Source of the DNA: Deferribacteres bacterium
GTDB taxonomy: Bacteria; Zhuqueibacterota; Zhuqueibacteria; Zhuqueibacterales; Geothermadaptataceae
Length of the DNA stretch: 64,000 nt
Direction: 5' to 3'
NCBI GenBank assembly: GCA_020633675.1
Contig: JACKDE010000001.1
Location: 1,116,001 to 1,180,000, forward strand
The notes beneath the pieces were generated by a model. It was not told the DNA's origin. It was given only the letters and a program-made list of their open reading frames with translations, and searched no databases. Positions 8,189 through 16,666 of the stretch are shown piece by piece; position 1 is the stretch's first letter; each line of letters opens with the position of its first letter. Position numbers and translations under genes: made by a program.

Positions 8189-10147
8189 TTACTTCTGTAC
8201 ACACCGCCGCGCGAAGATGTAGCCTAACGCAAGCAATGCGAGCGCTGCGACCAGCCAGCCGAACGAACCGGCCCAGGCTGTGCCATAACCCTCCGGCTCA
8301 TGATTCAGAACAAACACGGCTCCAGCGATTAGCACACCAAGCAAGCCTTCACCGCCGACCAATCCCGAGCCAAACAAAATGCCTTTTTCACGGCGTGCTG
8401 ATTTTTCTTCCTCACTCGAGGCACGTTTTTCCATAAAATAGCGTAGCATACCACCCAAAAAGACAGTAAAGGTCGTACCAACCGGCAAATACACACCCAC
8501 CGCAAAGGGCAGACTCGGAATGCGGAACAATTCAATCAGTAGCGCGATCGCCACACCGATGCCGACCAGTCCCCAAGGCAATTCACTGTCGAAAATGCCT
8601 TCGATCACCAGCTTCATGAGCGTAGCTTGCGGTGCAGGCAAGGTTTTGGTGCCAAAACCATAGGCCTGATCGAGCAAAATCACAGCAAGGCAGACAAACA
8701 CGGCGGAGGTGAGCACACCCAGCAATTCACCGAGCTGTTGTTTCCTTGGCGTGCCGCCGAGCAAAAATCCGGTTTTTAAATCTTGCGACGTGTCGCCGGC
8801 AATCGAAGCCGCGATGGCGACAACGCAGCCAACCGTGATCGCTGCCGCCTTGCCGATATCGCCGGTGAAACCGAGCAATAAAAACACTGATGATGTACCC
8901 AGCAGGGTAGCAATGGTCATGCCGCTGGTCGGATTGGAAGTCACGCCCACCAAACCGACGATGCGCGACGACACTGTCACGAAGAAAAACGCGAAAATGA
9001 CCACCAGAATCGCGCCGACCAACCGCATCGCGAATGAGGAAATCGGACCAAAAACGAAGGGCACAACTGCCATGCCCAATGCGATGACGCCAGCGCCAAT
9101 GGCAACGGTGCGCAAGGGCAGATCTTGCATCGTACGTGGCAAGACACTCGCGGCGGTATCGCCAAGCCGTTGGCGCAATTGCTGCGCGCCGACCTTGAAG
9201 CTCTCAACCATCGTCGGGATGCTTTTAATGAGCGTAATGAAGCCGGCTGCCGCAACCGCGCCAGCGCCGATGTAGCGCACATAACGCGTCCACAGCGTGC
9301 CGGGCGCCATATCCGGGATCAACAGGCTGGTTTCCGGGTAAAGCGGCACGCTACGATCCGCGCCCCAGATCGCGATGGCCGGGATGATCACCAACCATGA
9401 TAGCAGACCGCCCCCGACCATAATGGTCGAAATGCGCGGGCCAAGAATGTAGCCGACACCGAACAGGGCCGCCGAGGTGTTGGCGGTCAGTTCGCTTTTC
9501 GGCAAAAACGGAATCGGGATCTTAAGTGAACTCGGCACGACTTTGAGCCACTCGACCAACGCTTTGAACAGAGCGCCAATCCCCAGGCCGTAAAAGACAT
9601 TCCTGGCGCGGCTGCCGCCCACCTGGCTGGCAATCAACACTTCGGCGCACGCTGTGCCCTCGGGGTAGGGCAGGTTGCCGTGCTCGCGATCGATCAGGAA
9701 TTTGCGCAACGGAATCATAAACAGCACGCCAAGGCAGCCGCCAAACATGGCCAATAAGGTCATCTGCACCAGGGTCGGATCAAGGCCCCACAGGAACAGA
9801 GCCGGCAAGGTAAATATGATGCCGCTGGCCAGCGAACTCGATGCCGAGCCGATGGTTTGCGAAATATTCGCTTCCAGAATGGTCGATTTTTGCCCCAGCG
9901 ATTGCAGCAGCCGGAACGCCGCCACGGTCATCACCGCAACCGGAATGGATGTGGAAATGGTGAGTCCGGCATACAAGCCGAGGTAAGCATTGGCTGCGCC
10001 GAACAAAATGCCGAACAAAATGCCGGCAACGATGGTTTTGATAGAAACTTCGACCGGACTCTCGCTCGCCGGCACAAAAGGCTCGTAACTTTCATCAGCA
10101 TTCAGTGGCCGGTACGCTTTTTCGCTCAGGCCTGTTTTGTCGTGCAT
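8189..10147 (-). CDS. OPT family oligopeptide/metal-chelate transporter
   Basis: Integral inner-membrane transporter of 652 residues with about 14-16 hydrophobic segments. The N-terminal half contains the OPT signature region GILFGAANAYLGLYAGLT, and GDTSQDLKTGFLLGGTPRKQQ is characteristic of the prokaryotic OPT/YSL-like group. Members import oligopeptides or metal-peptide chelates, probably proton-coupled. It stands alone on the minus strand with no binding-protein or ATPase gene, as expected for this secondary transporter family. The substrate cannot be deduced; the nearby secreted S9 peptidase makes peptide uptake plausible. Confidence 0.92.
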   Translation of the reverse strand: MHDKTGLSEKAYRPLNADESYEPFVPASESPVEVSIKTIVAGILFGILFGAANAYLGLYAGLTISTSIPVAVMTVAAFRLLQSLGQKSTILEANISQTIGSASSSLASGIIFTLPALFLWGLDPTLVQMTLLAMFGGCLGVLFMIPLRKFLIDREHGNLPYPEGTACAEVLIASQVGGSRARNVFYGLGIGALFKALVEWLKVVPSSLKIPIPFLPKSELTANTSAALFGVGYILGPRISTIMVGGGLLSWLVIIPAIAIWGADRSVPLYPETSLLIPDMAPGTLWTRYVRYIGAGAVAAAGFITLIKSIPTMVESFKVGAQQLRQRLGDTAASVLPRTMQDLPLRTVAIGAGVIALGMAVVPFVFGPISSFAMRLVGAILVVIFAFFFVTVSSRIVGLVGVTSNPTSGMTIATLLGTSSVFLLLGFTGDIGKAAAITVGCVVAIAASIAGDTSQDLKTGFLLGGTPRKQQLGELLGVLTSAVFVCLAVILLDQAYGFGTKTLPAPQATLMKLVIEGIFDSELPWGLVGIGVAIALLIELFRIPSLPFAVGVYLPVGTTFTVFLGGMLRYFMEKRASSEEEKSARREKGILFGSGLVGGEGLLGVLIAGAVFVLNHEPEGYGTAWAGSFGWLVAALALLALGYIFARRCVQK

Positions 10148-10423
10148 GTCCTTCCTCCGTGGTCAGATATTGGCGTGTTATGTAAAGATGGCGGCAAAAT
10201 AGCAGCGATGCGCGGCAATGTCAAGCGAGGTGGGACAAATGCGTTTAGGCAATGACTGCGCCAGCCTATTTGACACGACACCAATCTGTGAAATTGGAAA
10301 CCCTTGACTTTTTGCCTGTTTTTTCTCACTTTGTCCGCCATCTGTGAGCAGAAACAGGGCTGAATAGCTGGCAAGTGCTCGTTTGAGATTCCCAAAATAT
10401 TTTACCAGAAAGAGTGATTGAAT

Positions 10424-11389
10424 ATGTCCGAATATATTGTTTGCACGTTTTACCATTTTACTGCGCTTGATGATCCGCAGACCATGCGTGAAAAATTGAC
10501 CGATTTGATGCACGAACACGCTATGAAAGGCACAATTCTGCTGGCACACGAAGGCATTAACGGCACGGTTGCCGGCACACGCGCGGCAGTCGATGTGCTC
10601 AAGGATTTTTTGAAAGCTGATGCGCGTTTTGCCGGCATTTTGTTCAAAGAATCCTTTGACAGCGAAATCCCGTTCAAGCGCACCAAAGTCAGGCTCAAAA
10701 AGGAGATCGTGACCATGGGCGTGCCGGAAATTGATCCGCGCCAGCAGGTTGGCACCTACGTTAAGCCGGAAGCGTGGAACGAACTGATTTCCAATCCGGA
10801 TGTGGTGCTGATCGATTCGCGCAATGACTACGAGTATGAAGTCGGTACTTTCGAAAAAGCCATCAATCCGCTGACACGGTCGTTTCGCGAGTTTCCGGAT
10901 TATGTCAAAAAGAATCTCGTTGCCCAAAAGCGAACCAAAGTGGCGATGTTTTGTACCGGCGGGATCCGCTGTGAAAAGTCGACAGCCTACCTTAAAAATT
11001 TAGGCTTTGATGAGGTGTATCACCTCGAAGGCGGGATTCTAAAATATCTCGAAGATATCCCACCGGAAGAGTCGCTGTGGCGAGGAGAGTGCTTTGTGTT
11101 CGACGAGCGTGTAACGGTTGATCACGATTTGAAGCGCGGCGACTATGTGCTGTGCCGGGCTTGCCGCTTTCCGGTCTCGAAGGCCGATCAACAGAGTGAC
11201 AAATTTGTGCATGGCATCAGTTGCCCACGCTGTTTTGATCTCACCAGCGACGAGGAAAAAGCCCGATTTGCCGAGCGTGAAAAACAGGTGGAGCTCGCTG
11301 AACAGCGTGGAGAGCCGCATATTGGCTCTGATGTGGCCTTGGTGCAGGCGCAGCGCCGGCAGGAGAAAATGCGGCGGGACCAGCTTTGA
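10424..11389 (+). CDS. trhO: tRNA uridine(34) hydroxylase, rhodanese family
   Basis: TrhO (YceA) hydroxylates U34 of certain tRNAs to 5-hydroxyuridine using molecular oxygen. The protein has 321 residues from ATG 10424, chosen over an upstream TTG because AGAAAGAG lies about 10 bases before it. The N-terminal acylphosphatase-like domain holds ILLAHEGINGT. The rhodanese domain (about 115-215) carries the active-site loop CTGGIRCEKS with Cys177. The C-terminal cysteine-rich segment (CRACRFPV and SCPRC) is typical. The stop overlaps the sulfatase start region (TTGATG). Confidence 0.95.
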   Translation: MSEYIVCTFYHFTALDDPQTMREKLTDLMHEHAMKGTILLAHEGINGTVAGTRAAVDVLKDFLKADARFAGILFKESFDSEIPFKRTKVRLKKEIVTMGVPEIDPRQQVGTYVKPEAWNELISNPDVVLIDSRNDYEYEVGTFEKAINPLTRSFREFPDYVKKNLVAQKRTKVAMFCTGGIRCEKSTAYLKNLGFDEVYHLEGGILKYLEDIPPEESLWRGECFVFDERVTVDHDLKRGDYVLCRACRFPVSKADQQSDKFVHGISCPRCFDLTSDEEKARFAEREKQVELAEQRGEPHIGSDVALVQAQRRQEKMRRDQL

Positions 11390-12975
11390 TGGTGTGGTCG
11401 AACGGTTCACAATTTAGTATGGGCTTGGGAATGTTGCAAAAACTATTGCTATGTGCCAGCCTGGTTCTGTTGGCTAATTGGGGTTGTCAAACTGCTGAAC
11501 AGAAGCAGCGGCCAAACGTGTTGTTTATCGCCGTCGACGATTTGCGGCCGGAGTTGGGCGCATATGGCAATCCGTATATCAAAACACCCCACATCGACCG
11601 GCTGGCAGAATCCGGAACCGTCTTTATGCGAGCCTATGTGCAACAGGCGGTTTGTAACCCATCGCGGGCGAGTTTGCTTACCGGCTTGCGCCCGGACTCG
11701 ATTCGCGTGTGGGATTTGCAGACCCATTTTCGCACTACCGTGCCTGATGTGGTGACATTGCCGCAGTATTTCAAACAGAACGGCTACCACACAGCCGCGA
11801 TAGGCAAAATCTATCACAATATTTTGCCGGATTCGTTGTCGTGGAGTGAGCCGAAGCTGCACATCGATGGCTATCCGTTCGACCCGGACGCGGTCTATCG
11901 CCATCCGGACAACATCGCCATTCAGGAAGCGCGCAAGGCCGAGATCATTAGAGCCGGGCGACAGGCGCGCAACATCGATCGGTTTGGACAATGGTATTTG
12001 AAAGCCGGTGCGACCGAAAGTGTCGACATGCCGGACAGCGTCTATTTTGATGGCGCGCAAACCGATGTGGCGCTGCAAAAGCTGGCGGAACTGCGAGCGC
12101 GAAAGCAGCCATTTTTCTTTGCCATCGGCTATTACCGGCCACATTTGCCTTTTAACGCTCCGAAAAAATATTGGGACTTGTACGACCGTGATACCATTCC
12201 GGTAGCAACAAATCCGAATCTGCCTAAAAATGCCCCGATCATGGCGATCAACAATATGCGCGAGTTGCGTGGCTACACTGAATTCAAGCAGGTACCGCAC
12301 CCCATCGACGGCGGTGTGAGCGCATCGGAAGCGCGGCTGCTCAAGCACGGATACTACGCCTCAGTGAGCTATATCGATGCGCAAGTGGGTAGATTGCTCG
12401 ACCGGCTGGATGAACTCGAATTAAGCGACAATACCATTGTGGTTTTATGGGGCGATCATGGCTGGAAGCTGGGCGAGCACAACAGTTGGGGCAAAATGAC
12501 CAACTTCGAAATCGACACCCACGCGCCACTCATTTTGCGTGCGCCGGACCACACCAAAGCGGGCCAGCGCGTTGAAAAATTTGTCGAATTTGTGGACATT
12601 TACCCGACGCTCTGCGAGTTGGCCGGTTTGCCCGTGCCGGGATATTTGCAGGGTTTGAGTACAGTACCGCTGCTGAAAAATCCGCAACGCGCGTGGAAAA
12701 AAGCGGTGTTCAGCCAGTTTTTGCGCGAAGGTATTTGGATCGCACCGGATGGTGTCGAATACATGGGCTACAGCATCCGTACCGAGCGCTATCGCTACGT
12801 GAAGTGGTTCAATTGGCAAACCAAGACAGAAGCTGCCCGCGAGCTGTACGATCATCAAGCCGACCCGGGCGAGACGGTCAATTTAGCAGGGCGTTCAGAA
12901 TTTGTAGCAGCAATCGAAGGGCTGGATGCGCAACTCGATGCCGGCTGGCGTGCGGCTTTGCCGGAACAGGAGTGA
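11389..12975 (+). CDS. Sulfatase (iduronate-2-sulfatase-like), exported
   Basis: Type I sulfatase of about 528 residues. The N-terminal metal site is FIAVDDLRPELGAYG. The CxPSR signature CNPSRASLLTG places the formylglycine precursor at Cys89. HLPFNAPKKYW and WGDHGWKLGEHNSWGK supply further active-site residues. The arrangement is close to iduronate-2-sulfatase, so it may desulfate acidic glycans. A signal sequence (LQKLLLCASLVLLANWGC) could be a lipoprotein signal with a poor lipobox. ATG 11389 overlaps the trhO stop; ATG 11419 would give a cleaner signal peptide. No maturase (FGE/anSME) gene is in the window. Confidence 0.92.
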   Translation: MVWSNGSQFSMGLGMLQKLLLCASLVLLANWGCQTAEQKQRPNVLFIAVDDLRPELGAYGNPYIKTPHIDRLAESGTVFMRAYVQQAVCNPSRASLLTGLRPDSIRVWDLQTHFRTTVPDVVTLPQYFKQNGYHTAAIGKIYHNILPDSLSWSEPKLHIDGYPFDPDAVYRHPDNIAIQEARKAEIIRAGRQARNIDRFGQWYLKAGATESVDMPDSVYFDGAQTDVALQKLAELRARKQPFFFAIGYYRPHLPFNAPKKYWDLYDRDTIPVATNPNLPKNAPIMAINNMRELRGYTEFKQVPHPIDGGVSASEARLLKHGYYASVSYIDAQVGRLLDRLDELELSDNTIVVLWGDHGWKLGEHNSWGKMTNFEIDTHAPLILRAPDHTKAGQRVEKFVEFVDIYPTLCELAGLPVPGYLQGLSTVPLLKNPQRAWKKAVFSQFLREGIWIAPDGVEYMGYSIRTERYRYVKWFNWQTKTEAARELYDHQADPGETVNLAGRSEFVAAIEGLDAQLDAGWRAALPEQE

Positions 12976-13077
12976 CCTGAATTGCACCGTGACCGCTGAG
13001 AAGACTTTATTGATTTTACGTACTTGATGTTTTCTGCTTTGGAATAAAGCTGGTGAAAACAAAGCAACCAGGCACTG

Positions 13078-14991
13078 CTACGCTGCCTGCCGCTGATTTA
13101 GCCAAAACATCATACCTGCGATCACGGCCATCATCGCGCTGATGGCCACATTCACGCCCGGACTGGTTCGCGCTTCCGGCAAAATGAGCATGGCCAGCGA
13201 AATTACGGCAATGGCTCCTGCAATTTTACCCACCAGTGGAAAGGCATTGAACGTCGTGTCGGCATCCTCCGGCACTTCCGCTTGCACATCGATCGGCGTT
13301 TTGAGTTTGGTGAAAAAGTCTTCCAGGTCTGCACGGTTTTCCGACATTTCATGCGCATAATGCTTGGCAAAGACCTGCGACAGCACCAGCAAAGCGACCA
13401 CACCTGTCAACACCCAAACATGCGCCGAAGTCAATCCTGCCCCAAAAGATAGCGCCGTATTGGCGTTAACCACCATCAATAAAAGATAGATCGCGACACT
13501 GGTGGTGAAGTTTGCAGCAAAGCTGTGCCATTTGCTGCGCCGGTGCAATGCACCGATTTTTGATGACAAAAACAGGAACGCCAGCGTGACGATAATGGTG
13601 ACGATATATTGCGGGCCGAGGTTGAGTTGCAGCACGAAGCGGCACAGAGAAGAGGTGATGGTGCCGGCCAGCACCGACGAAATCGCGGACCAGCGCGAGA
13701 TTTTTTCCGATAAGATGCCGACAAACAGCGGAATGGTCACCGGGATACCGATCAGCCCGAGGATGATATTGCTGACGGTGAACACGCCGTACTCGCTGTG
13801 GATGATCAGTAACGCCATGCCGATAGCAAGAAATGCCAGGAAAACCACAGTCAGCCGTCCGACCAGCAGGGTTTCTTTTTCGGTGGCGTTTGGCTTGAAC
13901 AGCTTTTTGTAGATGTCGATGGAGACCATTGCCGAGACAACGTTCCAGGCGCTGTCCATCGCTGACATCGATGCCGACATCATGGCGGCGATGAACAGGC
14001 CGACCATACCTGCCGGCATGTATTTCAATACCACTGCGATAAAAATATTTTCATCCGGTTTGCTGATGTTGGAGAAAAAAGGCAGGGCGGAAATATCTGG
14101 CCACAGAACCTTGCCGATCAATGGCGGCAGGCCAAAAATAAGCGGCGCCAATGCGAACAAAGCCACCGCCAGCCAGCCGGTTTTGCGCGCCTCGTGTTCA
14201 TCGCGTACGCTGAAGTAGCGCTGGATGTTACCGCCAGATGAATAGCTGAAAATGAACGCGAGCGGGATGCCGATCAAATACCAATGCGTATACGTCGTGT
14301 TGCCACGAATGGTGTGTGCCCATTGCAGATCAGGAGTGCGCTCGATAAACTGGCTGACAGAGCCGATATCGCCGGATGCAAACACGACCGGAATCAAAAC
14401 GCCGCAGATGCTGATAAAAATCAAAAATTGCACCACATCCGTGAAGCAAACCGCCCATAGCCCGCCACTAAATGTGTAGAGTAGAATAATCAGGCCGACA
14501 ACCACAACCATCAGGTCAATCGCCAGCATGGAATTGGGGAACAGTGCCGGTGCGCAGATTTTGCTGAGCGAAGCGAGATGGTGCGCAGGCCAATAGAGTG
14601 TGCTGACGATCAGGACAATCGATAAAAACAGGTGGGTGGCTTTATTGAAGCGGGTTGTGACATATTCGACAGGAGTGGAGATGCGGGCGCGCCGCCAGCG
14701 CCTTGCTGTCAGGATAAAGCCGATAAACAACGCCAAAGGCCAGGTCGCGAAAGTGATGACGCCAAACCAGCCGGTGTTATAAGTAAAGCTGGCTGCGCCG
14801 GTGAATGTCCAGGCTGAGAAGAGCGTCATGTACAGGGAGATGCCGGCAATCCACCATGGAATGCGCCTTCCACCAACAAAAAAGTCGCTACCGCCTTTCA
14901 TTAGCTTGGAAAAAATACCGCCGACGCCGAGCATCAAGACCAGATAAGCGGCGATCATAAGATAATCGAGAATCGATAATTGGAAGCCCAT
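13078..14991 (-). CDS. Sodium:solute symporter (SSS family)
   Basis: Sodium-coupled transporter of 637 residues with about 14 membrane helices. The start is LDYLMIAAYLVLMLGVGG; SDFFVGGRRIPWWIAGISLYMT is the conserved helix 2 region of SSS proteins. MMSASMSAMDSAWNVVSAM matches the helix 8 region that contributes to the sodium site. The extended C-terminus (residues about 500-637) includes a charged loop and extra helices. Such proteins carry sugars, amino acids or vitamins; pairing with a sulfatase across a short convergent gap hints at glycan-derived substrates, but that is speculation. Confidence 0.92.
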   Translation of the reverse strand: MGFQLSILDYLMIAAYLVLMLGVGGIFSKLMKGGSDFFVGGRRIPWWIAGISLYMTLFSAWTFTGAASFTYNTGWFGVITFATWPLALFIGFILTARRWRRARISTPVEYVTTRFNKATHLFLSIVLIVSTLYWPAHHLASLSKICAPALFPNSMLAIDLMVVVVGLIILLYTFSGGLWAVCFTDVVQFLIFISICGVLIPVVFASGDIGSVSQFIERTPDLQWAHTIRGNTTYTHWYLIGIPLAFIFSYSSGGNIQRYFSVRDEHEARKTGWLAVALFALAPLIFGLPPLIGKVLWPDISALPFFSNISKPDENIFIAVVLKYMPAGMVGLFIAAMMSASMSAMDSAWNVVSAMVSIDIYKKLFKPNATEKETLLVGRLTVVFLAFLAIGMALLIIHSEYGVFTVSNIILGLIGIPVTIPLFVGILSEKISRWSAISSVLAGTITSSLCRFVLQLNLGPQYIVTIIVTLAFLFLSSKIGALHRRSKWHSFAANFTTSVAIYLLLMVVNANTALSFGAGLTSAHVWVLTGVVALLVLSQVFAKHYAHEMSENRADLEDFFTKLKTPIDVQAEVPEDADTTFNAFPLVGKIAGAIAVISLAMLILPEARTSPGVNVAISAMMAVIAGMMFWLNQRQAA

Positions 14992-15288
14992 TATTCAGCC
15001 ATTTTTTAGGTGTAAAATATCCAGATTGAATGGCTGAAAATAACGTGTGCGGTATGAAGGAGCAAGCGATTGAGGCCGAATCAGGAGATTCCACAGTGCA
15101 CGTTCAGCGATTCCGCTAAAGATGCAAAGATTCATTTCCGTGTTGGCTGTGGATTGTGCCTGGGTTGCTGACGCTCCTGCTGCTGCACTTCCACACTATT
15201 CGTGAAGCGACGCTGGAGCAGAGTCGTTTCTATGGCATCTGCCTTGGCCAGAACAAACAGATTAAATCTGCGAATAGAGGGAAATGGC
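14992..15288. other. Intergenic, symporter leader
   Basis: Space between the start of the symporter and the stop of the SCP2-like gene, both on the minus strand. Apart from the inverted repeat at 14994-15038 I see no gene, terminator or convincing promoter. Confidence 0.5.
14994..15038 (-). promoter_or_regulatory. 10-bp inverted repeat in symporter 5' leader
   Basis: TTCAGCCATT (14994-15003) is perfectly complementary to AATGGCTGAA (15029-15038), separated by 25 bases. It lies immediately upstream of the minus-strand symporter ATG (14991), so in the mRNA it could fold into a hairpin ending 2 bases before the start codon, or as DNA act as a repressor site. No known regulator is recognised. 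Confidence 0.4.
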
Positions 15289-15801
15289 CTAATTTGATGA
15301 GAGTTTTGCAGTTCTCGGTGTTCTGCTTTTTGCCCTGGAAGAAGATTTCGTGCTTTTGGAGTCTGACGATGTTGATTTTTTTTGTGCAGTACCGTTTTTT
15401 GCTGCAGCGCCATTCAGCTTGGCCTTAGACATTTTTCGAACGGAGGGCTTTTCGCCATTTACGGCGGCGATGTTTGCGCCAAAAAAGCGCATCACGGCTT
15501 GCTTGCCAGCATCATCGCCATGGATATGGATTTGGCTTTCCTGAATGGCATCAAGCCAGAGTTGACGATTGTTTTTTTTCAGTAAATGGCGCCAAATTTT
15601 AAGTGGCAACATAATAGTGATTGGCGCGGATTTGTTAAATCCACGGCTCACTTGTCTGTTGACAAGCTTTACGTGCCAGGCTTCCGGTTTGCGTTCACCG
15701 CTAAAGGCAATATTAATCACTGCCGGCAAGAGGTGCAGGTCCTCCTGGTTTTTTGTGAGAAATCCGGCGATTTCATCGGGGATTGAAGGGGGAGGGGCCA
15801 C
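15289..15801 (-). CDS. SCP2-like sterol/lipid-binding domain protein with basic tail
   Basis: Protein of 170 residues. The GTG start at 15801 is chosen because AGGAG lies 7 bases upstream; the longer in-frame extension has no such site. Residues 1-110 resemble an SCP2-type lipid-binding domain (HLLPAVINIAFSGERKPEAWHV, then PITIMLPLKIWRHLL, then IHGDDAGKQAVMRFFGAN). The last 55 residues are a disordered Lys/Ser/Thr/Arg-rich tail, as in nucleic acid- or membrane-binding tails. Assignment to SCP2 is by pattern only; function unknown. Confidence 0.62.
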   Translation of the reverse strand: MAPPPSIPDEIAGFLTKNQEDLHLLPAVINIAFSGERKPEAWHVKLVNRQVSRGFNKSAPITIMLPLKIWRHLLKKNNRQLWLDAIQESQIHIHGDDAGKQAVMRFFGANIAAVNGEKPSVRKMSKAKLNGAAAKNGTAQKKSTSSDSKSTKSSSRAKSRTPRTAKLSSN

Positions 15802-16372
15802 GATTGTGCTCCTGTTTTGGAAGTTAAGGATAAATATAACTGAAGGTTGTGTTGGCGACAAAGCCAGACTGAGGTTTAAGGTCTGGCGCGAAAATAACGG
15901 CTTCGGCACCTTGCAAACGAAACTGAATAGGCTCAATGGCAAACAGGACGCGCCCTGTGCTGCGCATAGAAGGATGCCTCAAATTCTACAGGCTATACAA
16001 TTTCTGACAGACAAAATCGAATGAAAGTTTAAAAGCTTTGACAGATATACTGTTGATGAGAATTGGGATTGAAACGTCGTTGGGTTGCGAAGCGTCTTCC
16101 ATGTCAGGAAATCAACTGCAAAAAGAAATAGAATAACATGGAAGGATTTCCGGCTTGACCGGCGAAATATAGACTAAGTTCGACATTAATCCAAGAAACT
16201 TTTTACAACATCCTAAAATTATTGACTACGCAGGGTGAATGCAGAGCGAAAACGGAGATTTTACATTGCCTTGTCTTGCTGATGGATTGTGTCCAGCATA
16301 CTTGCCGGACTGATAAAAGTTTCGTTTTGTTTCCTTTGATTTTTTAAAAAATGATGCTATTTTGATTGACTG
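15802..16372. other. Intergenic region upstream of the riboswitch
   Basis: About 570 bases without a supported gene. It holds a 7-bp inverted repeat, GCCAGAC (15863-15869) with GTCTGGC (15881-15887), and a weak promoter-like pair TTGATT (16336-16341) and TATTTT (16358-16363), 16 bases apart, placed to drive the riboswitch transcript. I see nothing else. Confidence 0.4.
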
Positions 16373-16545
16373 TTATAGGTGTCCTTTTCATAAGGAAGAA
16401 TAGGGAATGTCGTGAAAAGCGACAGCTGCCCCGCAACTGTAATCAGCAATCCCGGGCGACTTGGCCACTGCTTCGATGCGGAGTGGGAAGGAGAGTCATC
16501 AAGCCTTGCTGAGAGCCAGGAGACCTGCCTGTAACTGATTCGGGC
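16373..16545 (+). promoter_or_regulatory. Cobalamin riboswitch
   Basis: Adenosylcobalamin-sensing leader RNA. Conserved elements occur in order: AGGTGTCC at the 5' side, AATAGGGAAT (16399-16408), the core GACAGCTGCCCCGCAACTGT (16421-16440), GCCACTG followed by GTGGGAAGG (around 16463-16491), and the B12 box AGCCAGGAGACCTGCC (16514-16529). It ends about 120 bases before the BtuB-like receptor. A short hairpin (ACCTT/AAGGT, about 16548-16563) follows; there is no T-run, so control by ribosome-site access or a Rho-type mechanism is more likely than intrinsic termination. Confidence 0.93.
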
Positions 16546-16666
16546 ATACCTTCGAGGGAAGGTCACCCATAGCTCCACACATTAAGTTCGCTAAAGCCAT
16601 TCTTCCCTCCGAATTCCTGCCCAACGTTTATTCACAAATTTTTTACTTCGTCAGCGAGGGATGACC

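Noticed and set aside
15132..15413. Minus-strand 93-residue ORF overlapping the SCP2-like gene
   Set aside because: Gln/Arg-rich, overlaps the tail of a better supported gene in another frame; no start signal.
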